From Diadema setosum (taxonomy: Eukaryota > Echinodermata > Echinoidea > Diadematoida > Diadematidae): a stretch of 64,000 nucleotides of DNA. A model generated the notes under the pieces. The model was not told the origin of the DNA. It saw only the letters and a program-made list of their open reading frames with translations, and ran no database searches. Of the stretch, positions 46,390 through 56,823 are shown piece by piece; position 1 is the stretch's first letter; each line of letters starts with the position of its first letter. Made by a program: the position numbers and the translations under genes. The stretch lies in the NCBI GenBank assembly GCA_033980235.1, contig CM067069.1, positions 2,658,255 to 2,722,254 of the forward strand. The letters are read 5' to 3'.

Positions 46390-47439
46390 AGTTGGACAGA
46401 AGCCAGTACAATTGATTTCAGCATCTTGAACAAACATTAATATATGATTTCTTTCTTTAGTAATCAATTCATGTGTTCATACACTGAGTCATCTACTTAC
46501 TTGTTTTATTCAAAATGTGTATCTTTCTATTCAAGTCATTCACCCATATTTTTATTCAATCATTTCATCATTTTTTTTTCAATGTGATTTACAATAATCA
46601 AAAGATATGTCATCTAGTTGATACCATCTGTCCTTAAATGTATACTGGTCAAAATTTATGGAATGTTCAGCAGTATTTTCAAGGTCTGAGATGCGAAAGA
46701 TTTGTGTTCATTGCACCCATTTAATGATGATTGCAAGGATAGCCTTACTCTGAGCACTGATGTTTTTTTTTTTTTTCATCACAATCAATATTGGTCCTTC
46801 ATCAGTTGATGATCAGCAGGATATAGCAATTACTTCTTTTTCTTTTCAGAAGATTGGTCATGTGGCTTGCCCAACATAGCAATAACAAACATAGGCCAAT
46901 GCAAAGTGCACAGTAAGTATTGATATGCAATGAGTAAGGTGTGTACATGTGAATGAAACAGCTAGTTTCACGGTCTGTGAGGACAGAAACACATTTAAAA
47001 TGAAACTGGTATGTTACTGAATTCTTTTGCAAACTAAACCATTGGCTGTTATGGTACACCATTTATGCCTTCTAGTGAATGTAAATGGATGTATTCAACT
47101 TGAATAGATGGGCTCCAATGTCACAGGAAAATATAAAACTGCAAGCTACATGTATGTATGCAAAATAGAGCTAGTGTGGGCTTACCTTGCGAGACAAACA
47201 TAACAATAACAAAAACAATATTCATAGACCCTTCTTTTAAGAAACTTCCTGTCAGTAGAACTTTCTTGATAGGATCCACACATTTGTTTTGGCAGAGACG
47301 CTCCAAACAATATTTTTGGTTCACCCATTACCTACTGACAGAAAGTCATTCGCTGACAGAGAGTAATTCAATGAACCCACATATCACAGCCAATTTAGAG
47401 AACTATTACATCTGTTATTGACTCCGTGTGAAACAAGGT

Positions 47440-47620
47440 GCATCCAAGCAAATGGTGCTTGGCAGCTGTTGAGTGATTTTGACTCCCCAAAAGCGGGGAG
47501 CAGGGGGGCTCCTCCATTCCTCAAGTGCAGCTGTTGACACCCTTGTCTAAACCATGTCTGTCCCCCGCATCCCCAGCTGCAGTGATGTCAGGGTACGCAG
47601 GATGGCTGCACGTACAGATA
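47440..47620. promoter_or_regulatory. GC-richer patch with clustered CAGCTG E-boxes; candidate regulatory element
   Basis: Three CAGCTG E-box cores (ggcagctgttgag, tgcagctgttgac, ccccagctgcagtg) occur within about 120 bp. A short hairpin is formed by ctccccaaaagcggggag near 47492, and a GATA-type agataag lies near 47617. E-box clusters are typical of bHLH-driven enhancers. This is an inference from motif density. Confidence 0.25.
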
Positions 47621-48449
47621 AGCCAGCTTTGATAATGTATTCAAATTTATGGATGTCTCACTCTGAAATAGCTTGGTAACAAACAAGCCATTCAACCTGC
47701 AGTAAACAGGTGCATTTCAAGAGGTTAAGTACAGAGAGGATGCAGTAGCTGTGCATTAATAGATGGGACTAGGTGAGATCATGTCTCCAATCCTTGTGGG
47801 GGCAGGGGCATTAAATTCAAACAACATCAATCTTAATTTCCGTTGACTTCAGTCCTGCATTTTTCCATGAAAACCATATGTGAATCAGCAGTACATGACT
47901 TTGAACAAAAATATACATACCGTATTCACAATATAATTACAGTATAACAGTATAACGGCAGTATAGTGATTTCATGGTATAAGTGAAGGTATCCTATGGT
48001 CATTGCACACTTAAGATTTAAATAGATTGAGAAAATAAGCATAGAAATGCATAGTAATTGAACGGTCATGCAGGGAAAAAGTTATAAAGACATTTCTCTA
48101 TAAAAGCTCAAATCATGTTCGACAGTATTCCTTTCAGCTGCATCTAGAAATCTCATAAAATTTGGAATCCAGGTGGCAAGGCTTAGTTCTTGCCACGTCA
48201 CGCAAGTCACGACAAGCTCAGGTTGTCTAAATGAGAGGGGATGAGTTTCAAACATCTCAGACTCTCTTGATCTCTCTACAAGAATCCATAGCCTTTTTGG
48301 GATGACCATGCATGGGTGGAGGGGGGGGGGATTTGTTACACCTGTCATGAAGACATCGATCTTGTTCACTTTGTTGATTTCACAATACTATCACTCCTCC
48401 TTTCTCTTGCATACAAATCACTGATGAAAAAGTTCATGCATACACAGGG
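47621..48449. other. Unique sequence; no gene
   Basis: A repeated agtataacagtataacggca-type patch lies at about 47940-47965 and a G8 run near 48321. Nothing else was recognised. Confidence 0.45.
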
Positions 48450-48815
48450 TTAAAGGCATAATTTACCATTTGCAGATGAAACAATGCCCAGCATTTGTGT
48501 TTTAGAATAGTTCTAGAATGTGAGTTAAGGATAGAAACAACCACTGTAAAACTTTGAATCAGTAAAATTGATGATAAGTATACAAAATGTGAACAATAGT
48601 TATAATAAAAAATTTTCCAGACTAAACTGTGTACAGTTACGGTTTATTGAGAAAGATACAGATATCTCCTTATATTTTAGGTTTTATTCTGAAAATTTTA
48701 TATGATAGGATGTTTTGTGGTACGGTACCGTAAAACAGACCCACAGATATGCATTAAATGTCATATCTTGAAAATTTTTAAAATCACTGTTCCCAAAGGT
48801 AAACAGGACCTTTAA
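48450..48815. mobile_element. TTAA-bounded MITE, family B copy 2 (366 bp)
   Basis: Begins TTAAAGGCATAATTTACC and ends AACAGGACCTTTAA, in the same orientation as copy 1 at 12120-12487 and alignable throughout. A small insertion (gtacggtaccgtaaaa) near 48720 distinguishes it. There is no transposase. Confidence 0.82.
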
Positions 48816-50032
48816 TGGTCAAGATAATGGTCGGGGTGTAACTCTCTCCATATTTCATATCACAAACATTGAGTAGTAAACTAATAGCCTCTTCAGCACT
48901 CAATTCAGCAAGCCAGCCAACCATCAGTAATGGATGGCAAACTCCACACTTGGTACGGGGATGGCCAACTCAAAGACATGATTTCCACTGTGAAACTGGG
49001 TTACACCTGCAGTGGACTATGGAAGAAGCTCTTTGCAGTTATTGATGTGTGCATGTAAATACATATATACACCGGCACCTGAGTTCCTCTATTCTGCCAG
49101 GTACAGATCAATCAAAAACTTGAGTATGGGGCCATTCACACTCGCAGCAAAGAATTGCGACATTGGGAACATTTTGGCGAATGTTGCTGAGAAATGGTGG
49201 GGAAAAGCCACTTGAGAAAGCTCCAGGGGAAAAAAAAAAGTATTCCAGAATGGAGTGCAATTTTGTGATTGCACATGAAATTTGTGATGAGTGCGCTAAC
49301 AGAAGAAGAAAAAAAAAACAACATACCAATGATTTTTGTCACATTACTTCCCACTCGGTTCAGCGATTCCTCCCTGTCAACTGCCAATTATTAGCAGCAG
49401 CTCAGCTTTTTACCCAGCATGGACAATACAGTGAGAAAATATAAAATACTATCTTTAAGTTCTATATATCCCATTTTGTTTAAACTATAGTGTGATTAAA
49501 AAAGTTTGACATCACAATTTTTAAGACACGCACAACATTTGCCAATGGCAATGGACTCGACAGTTCTAGGCATATACCAAACTTTTTTTCTGGAACAGAT
49601 CCTTTCTGAGGAAATGCAAAAAGAGGTTAGTGATCCCCTAAGGATGAATGTTACTCTGGACAGATATGATGTCATGATATCAGACACTTGCTTGAAAGCG
49701 AAATGCAGGTGAGGTTTTATTTCAGAATGCTGTTTGACGCGACGTACATGACATGTGTGAATGCTCCATCTATTTAAGGTTTAACTTTGCCGTCCTTCCT
49801 TGGATTGGATTTAGACGAGTGATCACTTCTGGGCTTGCCTGTCCTTGTGGATTACACTGGAGTCTAAACAAAGTAGCACCCATTTGTCAGAAACATCACA
49901 GAACATGAAAGGGAATTCTGGGGACATGGCACTCATCATGTGTTTCTGGTCTTCAGGTGTGCAGTTAATTAAGTACATTGTATGTTCTCCTTAAAGTGAA
50001 AACATAGTTCTGGAAAGGGTTTGAGAACCCGT
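48816..50032. other. Unique sequence; no gene
   Basis: Overlapping short frames at 49089-49444 on both strands have no recognisable motif. No repeat family was recognised. Confidence 0.4.
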
Positions 50033-50096
50033 CTTGCACCATTTCATATTTACTTGCAATATATCTTGCACCATTTCATATTTACTTGCAATATAT
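50033..50096. repeat. Perfect 32-bp tandem duplication
   Basis: The 32-bp unit from cttgcaccatttcatattta to its end aatatat occurs twice with no differences. The exact identity implies a very recent duplication (or an assembly artefact). Confidence 0.97.
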
Positions 50097-50215
50097 TGAA
50101 AGAGTCTACCAAAAAACTTACCTGGCTGATGCGATTTGCCGCGAAAATGCGTTGTTTCAGAGTATTTTGAGATCAAAAATAAAAGTTGATATAACAACTC
50201 TTATTCCAGAAAGAT

Positions 50216-50486
50216 TCAGGTTAACTCAGTCTCAGGGACAACTTGGCCCTATTTCAAACAATTCATATGCAGTTTGTGATCACCATATTCTATACATAGG
50301 TCTATGTTCAATTTGTAGGCGCGCCAAAGAGGTTCTTTGATGCGCGTGTTGTATCAACTTGGCCCATAACTACAACCAGCCAGAATGCGAAGCACTCCCA
50401 TAGTACACCACTGTACAATCCAGAGGGACAACTCGGCCCCATCATCAAAGTGAGGCTGAGTTGTTCCCGAGTCCGAGTTAGCCTGA
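50216..50486. mobile_element. Putative MITE with about 30-bp inverted ends (271 bp)
   Basis: The left end TCAGGTTAACTCAGTCTCAG continues to GGACAACTTGGCCC. The reverse complement of the right end reads TCAGGCTAACTCGGACTCGG then GAACAACTCAGCC. About 26 of 33 positions agree. Two further CAACTYGGCCC words lie inside (near 50356 and 50435). A minus-strand frame across it has no motif. The superfamily and target duplication are unresolved. Confidence 0.72.
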
Positions 50487-52255
50487 CCCTGATCAGGTAA
50501 GTTCTGAGATGCTGAAATTTTTTATTAATATTTCGCATTTTCATCGTCACCCAAGGAGTATCTTGTTATTACAGCTTTACTCCACACAATTCTTAGGCAT
50601 ACACATACATTTTGGAGCAAAATTTGACAATTTTGCAGGCGTACCAGAAGTATGTTTTGCCTTTAAACTTTACGGCACCACTTATGCTCCAATTGGGATG
50701 TCCACTGGAGTGCTTTCTTTGCTAAGTGGTTCAGATGTTTGGACACTTGTTGCCAGTGATTAGAGTACCTAACTGCTAAACAGGTAGGTACTTCCAATTG
50801 TATCACCTGGGCCTTTTTGATGGATTCAGAGGCACATTGCTACATCCGAGTGAGCTTGCTCACTTATACAACTAGGTCAAGTTTGGGTTGGTGCTGATCA
50901 AAACACTTAAGCCAAGTTCCTGGGCAAGTAAAGAGTTAAAGCAAAATTTTGATTTGTGGTCCACTCAAGAGTTCCGGCAAGGCAAATGCATTAGAAGAGA
51001 TACTCCATAAGTCTCTTGGTATTGATTATAGTATGATACAAGCAATGTCCTATAGTGGATAGTATTAGAGAGACAAGCAGTGACTTGAATTATTTTAAGC
51101 CTTCAGATTGATCAATTGTTCAAGCCAGATATATTGTGAAAGCTACGTTTCTTAACTACCAACACTGGGTTTCCTCTGTAGACATAGATTGGTCCAATGT
51201 TCACATCTACCCCCGACTCTTACATGAACATATTGTGCTGTACATTGACCTTTTCAATATCTACTGACGTGTTTAAGTGCTTCTCTGCAATTCTTTTATC
51301 TTTTGTGTGTTTTTTTTTTTTTTTGTTCACAGACTGTTGCCTGTAATGCACACTTGTAGTTGTGTGGCTGAATTTTACACAGAGGCCTGTCATCTTCGAC
51401 AGTCTCCATGGGGATTGAAGACCTGTAATAAGTAAGTGCCTAATGATCATTGTGCTGACTGCTCCGATGTTCCCATCCACTAATAAGAGAGGAAGGCATG
51501 TGAGCACACAGTGGGACTGTTCATGAATGAAATTTAATCTGCACATTATCAGTTCGCCCATCACGACATTTCAATGATCATGAGCAGAGATGTACAGCAT
51601 GGTAACCCACTGCATAGTGGCATCACGTACAGAACATGAAGCAAATGTCATTACTTCACCCTCTCCCACAACATTTGTACATATTTTTAGAATTTAATGA
51701 GTCTACACCTTCAGCTATGAGTGATCGGAAAAACTACACATATGTACTGGACATGGGATATGCACATCTATAAAGGCCCATCTTTGTTAACAGAAAAAGC
51801 CACATACATACACTTAATTTGAAATGTCCAGAAACGGTGCTTAGCCCATTTTGTGATGAAGCTCTTTATTTTATATACATACAAAATATGTATGATTAGC
51901 ATAAATACATGTTGCTTTTGTAATGCATGTAATTGTTACCAGCTTCAGAATATGGACACTTACTCTAAGGGCTTCATACAGGGCAACACCTACCCAGTTC
52001 CCAGGCAATGAGACAATGACGCATGGCATGGTTTCGCGTGCGTCACCCTATCCTCCCCACAATAGTCGTCTGTCACTGCTAAGTTACATCTCTCAGCATA
52101 ATTAGCCTTCTTGATGGAAGGGGATTGACCTTACTTTGTAGAGGAGAACTTAGCTCATCATTGTTACTCATGGGGGAGCTCATGCATTGGATCTGTGTGG
52201 GAAAGACTGTACAGTACAAGGGTCAAAACGTAATGAAGACATCTTGCACAACACT
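50487..52255. other. Unique sequence; no gene
   Basis: Short frames at 50509-50763 and 51220-51564 have no recognisable motif. A T16 run lies at about 51309-51324. Nothing else was recognised. Confidence 0.4.
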
Positions 52256-52404
52256 CTTGAACCAGAGGTGCACGGTGTGCGCGTGCCCTCTTTAATTTCA
52301 GTTTAAACAAAAGAAATAAAAAGAAAAAATGGAGGGCGCATGCAACCCAAAATCTTCTTTTGTAAAGGCGCCTCCCTTTTACGGAATTCCTGGATCTGCC
52401 CCTG
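52256..52404. mobile_element. hAT-like MITE, copy 1 (GGATCTGCCCCTG end)
   Basis: The right end is ttacggaattcctggatctg then cccctg. The left end is eroded (gaaccagaggtgcacgg). Interior words taaacaaaagaaataaaaag and aaaaaatgg match copy 2 at 55490-55643. CAGGGGCGGATCCAG-type ends are seen in hAT-derived elements. The superfamily call is tentative. Confidence 0.75.
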
Positions 52405-52768
52405 CTTTAACAACACAAAAAGTACCTCATCCAACTTCACCTTTGTTTTTCTTCTGTTTAAATCAGTTGTGAATACTGTTCTGCATGTGCTAGAATAATC
52501 ATGATCAAGCTATTTTACCCATGTGTTAAATTAACTGCATGGTTCACTCAATTCCTTACATTTTAACATTTACCTTCATTTAAACACATCAGTATGATAC
52601 CTCATTTGAAAAAAAAAAAATATTTCATTAACATACAGTAAATCTTTTAAGATAAGAAGCCATACGCATCCAAGTTCACCAGTGTATTACAGCTTAGGGC
52701 AGTGTATACCCATACGGACTGCAATATCTTAAATCCTATGCACCAATGCCTATGAACCACAGGAGACA
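52405..52768. other. Unique sequence; no gene
   Basis: An A-rich run lies at about 52608-52621. Nothing else was recognised. Confidence 0.45.
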
Positions 52769-52770
52769 TA

Positions 52771-53019
52771 TGAAGAGTTTGTTTGCAAAAACCGATAAGT
52801 CCATATTTGCCAAATGGAGATATTTGCGATTAAAGGTCAAGAAAAATAAAGAGAATAATAAGAAAATTTTTGCTTCTTTTGACCATAACTTCAAAAATTT
52901 ACCATTATATGTAGTGACCAACATATAATTTAAAAGGTATCATTTTGCACTTTATGACAGAGATCGTACTTCAAAATCTTCAAAAATGGACTTATCGGTT
53001 TTTGCAAACAAACCCTTCA
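52771..53019. mobile_element. TA-flanked MITE with about 37-bp terminal inverted repeats (249 bp)
   Basis: The left end TGAAGAGTTTGTTTGCAAAA continues to ACCGATAAGTCCATATTTG. The right end CAAAAATGGACTTATCGGTT continues to TTTGCAAACAAACCCTTCA. TA borders are at 52769-52770 and 53020-53021. The near-identical long inverted ends indicate a fairly young insertion. TA target duplication suggests Tc1/mariner-type mobilisation. The short frame inside has no transposase features. Confidence 0.9.
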
Positions 53020-53059
53020 TATTTCCCTACATTTAGCCCATCATGCACTGGGGATAAGA

Positions 53060-53420
53060 ACATCGCTAAAAGAGAGAACGAGAGGAAGAGAAAAAGAAAA
53101 TCACATGCATCACACGCTAAACCCTTTGCGAAGGTTATAGTAGAGGCAGACCAGAGCTTCGGTGCAAGTCTCTGCACTTTTTCCACCCTCGATGACATCA
53201 GTCTACCTTGATGGATGGGCTCAATGCATCAATCGCAAATTACACAGGTCTCGATGTTCCCATCATTCCTCTGTCTTCCTCGTTTCTCCGTCCTTCTTTC
53301 TACCCCTAGCTCATGTGATTTGTATGGTGGTCGACCTAAAGAGCCGAGGAGCACGGGGATGCCAGGCCCGCGCATGAGCGCAGGTGGGCGTATTGGATGA
53401 CATTTTCATCAATTGGATTA
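53060..53420. promoter_or_regulatory. CpG-richer patch, candidate cis-regulatory element
   Basis: Contains a CRE-like gatgacatcagtc (about 53190), Pbx/Meis-like gcatcaatcgc, gtcgacctaaagagccgagg, cccgcgcatgagcgcagg and a homeobox-type atcaattggattattt near 53410. Overlapping short frames on both strands lack motifs. A regulatory element is inferred from composition and motif density only. Confidence 0.25.
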
Positions 53421-53540
53421 TTTCCCTCACATTGTTGTTCCTCTTTTTTCCTGACTCCTTTTGACACAGCATCATCCTTTCCATCAAACTGACACGCTCT
53501 GTCCCATATAACCCCCCCCCCCACCCATACCACTTTCATT
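53421..53540. other. Short unique stretch with C run
   Basis: A C11 run with CACCC follows acataa at about 53511-53524, immediately before the 130-bp duplication. Confidence 0.5.
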
Positions 53541-53582
53541 CATCATCATCTTCACCAACAAAACCACTTACATGACTGTGTG

Positions 53583-53596
53583 ATTGCCATGGCAAC
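53583..53596. promoter_or_regulatory. X-box (RFX-type) motif, copy 1 of duplication
   Basis: ATTGCCATGGCAAC is a full match to RYYNYYATRRNRAC and differs by one base from the perfect palindrome GTTGCCATGGCAAC. It is the strongest RFX-type site in the window. Confidence 0.45.
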
Positions 53597-53712
53597 CACA
53601 AGGCTTGAGTAATACATCATCCCCACCAATCTCTTCATCCTCATCATAATCATCATCACGGTGGCTTTTTCATCATCATCTTCACCAACAAAACCACTTA
53701 CATGAATGTGTG

Positions 53713-53726
53713 ATTGCCATGGCAAC
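53713..53726. promoter_or_regulatory. X-box (RFX-type) motif, copy 2 of duplication
   Basis: The motif is identical to the one at 53583 and 130 bp downstream, kept unchanged although the flanking duplicated sequence differs at several positions. Confidence 0.45.
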
Positions 53727-53802
53727 CACAAGGCTTGAGTAATACATCATATCCCCACCAATCTCTTCATCCTCATCATAATCATCATCACGATGGCTTT
53801 TT

Positions 53803-54984
53803 CATCATCATCTTCATCCATGATAAAAAAAAAGGATGGCATTTGATGTATCTGGGCATTGCATTACAGCAAGATGTGTCTCGCCATGATACTGTCTGAT
53901 GCATGAGTAGCTGGTAGGTTGCTAAGATGTTCCTGCCACCACTGTTTCTCCAAGACATTGGGCTTAGATTCAATCTGAAAAATCTCATTGGTTTATACCA
54001 CAGTTACTATCACCATCCTCTCTGCTATTACCATTTCTAAGATGAATTCCCCTGAAATGACAAAATCACTGAAATTTATCACTTTTGTCTTAGTCACTGA
54101 TGTTATCAACATGACGACAATGTAAGTAGTACAGTAGTCCTAATTCACATCATCACTGATTTCTATCGGCATTATCAGGAATATTACTCTACATACAATC
54201 ATCACTAGCACTATCACTGCTTGCTATTGTTTAAACTATTACTGCAATCATATGCCGTTATCACTATTATTGTTAATACTACTTGTGTTGCTGTCTATAG
54301 ATACCTTTTTTCCCTGGGCAGCACTGCTTCAAAGTACAGGACGGCTCTAAATTCGATTTCATTTATCATTCACTAGTAGGTGATTAAGGTTTTATCTTTT
54401 TTCTTTATCACACACTTGACAATATATAACCACAAGCTGAAATTGATCAGCCCTTCATCATTGTCATTTATTACAAATATCTAATGTTTTCTGCAAAGGA
54501 AGCTTTGATAGCGGGAGACCAAAAATAGCTCCTCCCCAAGGAAAGCTTGTCTTTGCCACCTGTAGGTGCTGCTGGAAAGCAGTCTGTTGTGAATGAGAAT
54601 TTTTGCGCTTCATTTCCTGGCATTCGCGTCAGTTTTCTGCCGTTCTTTTCCCATCATATCACTAGCTCTATTATAGATATGAGTCATTTTCTTCACACCT
54701 TCTTCAACTTCTGTTTCCTGCCCATAATTTAGTTTTTTGCTTCAGGATATCTTACAGAAAGACTTTGCCTTCTTCCCCCAACATCATTTCCTCTCATTTT
54801 TTTGTTCTTCTTCATTGTCAAACTAGACAATGTCCTACAACTGAAGACCTAACTTATACTTTATTTGATCCTGCACTGAGATTCACTATGAATGTACAGT
54901 ATCATATGTTATCTCTCTCTCCCTATCATTGCTTTATCTTTCTCACTTGTGTGTCTTTATATTCAGATATAATTCATACCTATA
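53803..54984. other. Unique sequence; no gene
   Basis: AT-rich DNA with TATCACT/ATCATCA words at 54000-54300. No gene or repeat family was recognised. Confidence 0.45.
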
Positions 54985-55404
54985 TTTACCTCTGCCAAAG
55001 AAGGAGGAGGTAAAGTGATTATTGGCATTGGTTTGTCTGTTTGCAAAATGACTCAAAAAATTGGGAATGGATTTGAACGAAACTTACAGGAAAAGTTGAT
55101 AATGACACAAGGAACAGATCATTAAATTTTGGTAGTGATTTGGATATTTTTATGGATTTTTGAAGGATTTTTAATCTTATTGCAGATAGGGTCAATGAAC
55201 TTAAGAGATCAAGCTATTTGTTTGAGGTTTACATATGCACTCTAAGCGTGTGCTCTACTTGTGGGAGGCGCCATGCAGCTACAAGCTGATGACGTAAATA
55301 AAGGCTTCTATAACAGGAAATTGGACGATTTTCAGCACATGTGTATGATGGGTGGGAATTAGCTGCTTGGCAGAGGTCTGCGCTCTTAGAGTGCTTTTCT
55401 AGTT
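54985..55404. mobile_element. Dispersed repeat family G, copy 2
   Basis: Starts tttacctctgccaaagaagg and ends gagtgcttttctagtt. The inverted near-terminal words are CCTCTGCCAA and TTGGCAGAGG. It shares with copy 1 at 38726 tgcaaaat.actcaaaaa-like, tgacacaaggaacag and the terminal ttttctagtt. No product is encoded. Confidence 0.78.
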
Positions 55405-55489
55405 TTCATATATCTCTCATTATCTACATCTCTTTCAACTATTATTTTTCTATGTATCTATATTGTCTATATCTATTCATGTATCAGAG

Positions 55490-55643
55490 CAGTGGTGGAT
55501 CCAGAGGAGAGCACACCGGGCGCATGCCCCCTCTTTATTTTTTGTTAAAACAAAAGAAATAAAAAGAAAAAATGGGGGCGTATGTGCCCCCTTTAATTTT
55601 GTAAAGGAGCTCCCTCTTTACGGAATTCCTGGATCTGCCCCTA
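55490..55643. mobile_element. hAT-like MITE, copy 2 (154 bp)
   Basis: The left end cagtggtggatccagagg and right end cctggatctgcccct are inverted repeats. Inside is an internal direct repetition of GCCCCCTYTWATTTT-type sequence (cgcatgccccctctttattt, then gtatgtgccccctttaattt). An 8-bp target duplication was not established. Short frames crossing it are not genes. Confidence 0.8.
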
Positions 55644-55667
55644 CAGAGAGATACATATATAGATGCA

Positions 55668-55685
55668 TTTTTTTTTGGGGGGGGG
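55668..55685. repeat. T9G9 junction
   Basis: Nine T residues pass directly into nine G residues. Polarity is the same as the other junctions. Confidence 0.95.
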
Positions 55686-56565
55686 AATAATTCTTTATTC
55701 GAATTTTGTTCACTTTTCATATCACAGAAACAGAAACGTTCACAGAAACAAAAACAAAACATTATATAAAGACAAACTGCATTATACACAAACATTGTAC
55801 AAAAGGTCCATCTTACACTATATAAAGACAAAATGCAGTAACGTAATAGATTGAGTAATAGATTGAGAGAGATCGAGAGATAGAAACGCATGTGCACACA
55901 CACACACACACATACTGACAGCAATCTAATCACTCCTGCAACCACCGAGTCTACTCACTCATCACAGAACAGACTGCACCCTGTGTTCCAGGGTGGGGTC
56001 AAGACTCTGCATGGTGAAATATATCTATTTCATAATGGATCTGGAAATCAATGCGAGGCACTCTTGAAGGAAATTTGTACGGAAGACTGATATCTTCGTG
56101 TCCTCAATTGACCTTGCACGGTGCATGGAGTCAAGCAATACGAGCACCCAAAGGCATCTAGCAAATATGACATCAGCATCCTCCAAGACAGCATCGACCG
56201 GATTCGTAAACCGTGCAACAAAGATTCTTCCTGCACTTATCGTAATCAGAAAAGGGAGCCTTTGTAACATCTGTCCATGGGCCATACACACCCAAGAATC
56301 AAATCCATAGTCTCTCTTGAGCTCCTTTTAATAGCTCAAAAGAAAAAAGATACAGCATGCACCAGATTTTCTTTGCTGGCAATTCAGAAGGATATCATAT
56401 GTGATATATGCTTGGTCTGTTTGTTTTGTCTCATGTTGCTTAAAACAGTTTATGGGGCAGAAATTGCTTTCTCTTTCAGTACATTGGTAAACAAGTACCT
56501 CCACCATGGAACCACACTTATCCCTTGAAGCTCATGAGAGTTTCACTACCCTTCATTTCAGTCAT
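55686..56565. other. Unclassified sequence, possibly a minus-strand retroelement 3' end; no gene supported
   Basis: Read on the minus strand, 55745-55686 ends in a cgaataaagaattattc-like stretch carrying AATAAA, as at a retroelement 3' end. About 55755-55850 contains a diverged duplication (tatataaagacaaa followed by ctgca or atgca, 60 bp apart). A (CA)n lies at about 55897-55912. Frames at 56025-56310 on both strands have protein-like composition but no recognisable motif. Confidence 0.3.
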
Positions 56566-56688
56566 CTGGGCCCTGTTTTATCAAAAGATATAATCAATTG
56601 TAAATTTCCTTACTACACAGGCTGCCATAGACTTATGAATGAAATCAACTACATAATCAATTATAACTCTTCATAAAACAGGGCCCAG
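56566..56688. mobile_element. Short MITE with GGGCCCTGTTTTAT ends (123 bp)
   Basis: The left end CTGGGCCCTGTTTTATCAAA and right end TTCATAAAACAGGGCCCAG are inverted repeats. The similarity continues inward (tataatcaattg against taatcaattata). At 123 bp, nearly the whole element can fold. Elements with GGGCCC-TTT-ATAAA ends are, from memory, common in marine invertebrate genomes. Confidence 0.87.
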
Positions 56689-56783
56689 GTCTAGTCCCTC
56701 TTTGTATGAACAAAAGAAGTTACTTTCATCTACCAAACCTTAAATACACTATTTTAATAGCTTAGATCAAACACAGCTCACTA

Positions 56784-56784
<1 letters not shown>
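56689..56784. other. Short unique stretch
   Basis: Nothing recognised between the MITE and the poly(A) run. Confidence 0.4.

Positions 56785-56822
<38 letters not shown>
56785..56822. repeat. Poly(A) run, 38 nt
   Basis: An uninterrupted A run follows actac. It may be a retroposon tail, but the upstream 90 bp is not a recognised SINE or LINE. Confidence 0.95.

Positions 56823-56823
<1 letters not shown>

Larger units (their letters stand above)
43705..47439. other. Unique AT-rich sequence; no gene
   Basis: About 3.7 kb without a recognisable gene or transposon. Minor repeats: a 27-bp tandem duplication (ccattagtctgacaact at 44168 and 44195), (CAA)6 at about 45086-45105, a G10 run at about 45300, and a T14 run at 46763-46776. 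Short frames lack motifs. Confidence 0.45.
53541..53802. repeat. 130-bp tandem duplication carrying an X-box in each copy
   Basis: Copy 1 is 53541-53670 and copy 2 is 53671-53802. They differ by a few bases and a 2-bp AT insertion in copy 2 (catcatatcccc for catcatcccc). Each holds tgattgccatggcaaccaca. A partial third start (catcatcatcttcatcc) follows at 53803. ATCATC-rich words surround the duplicated core. Confidence 0.95.

Noticed and set aside
56025..56310. Protein-like frames on both strands
   Set aside because: Composition looks plausible on both strands, which argues for chance. No motif or splice support was seen.
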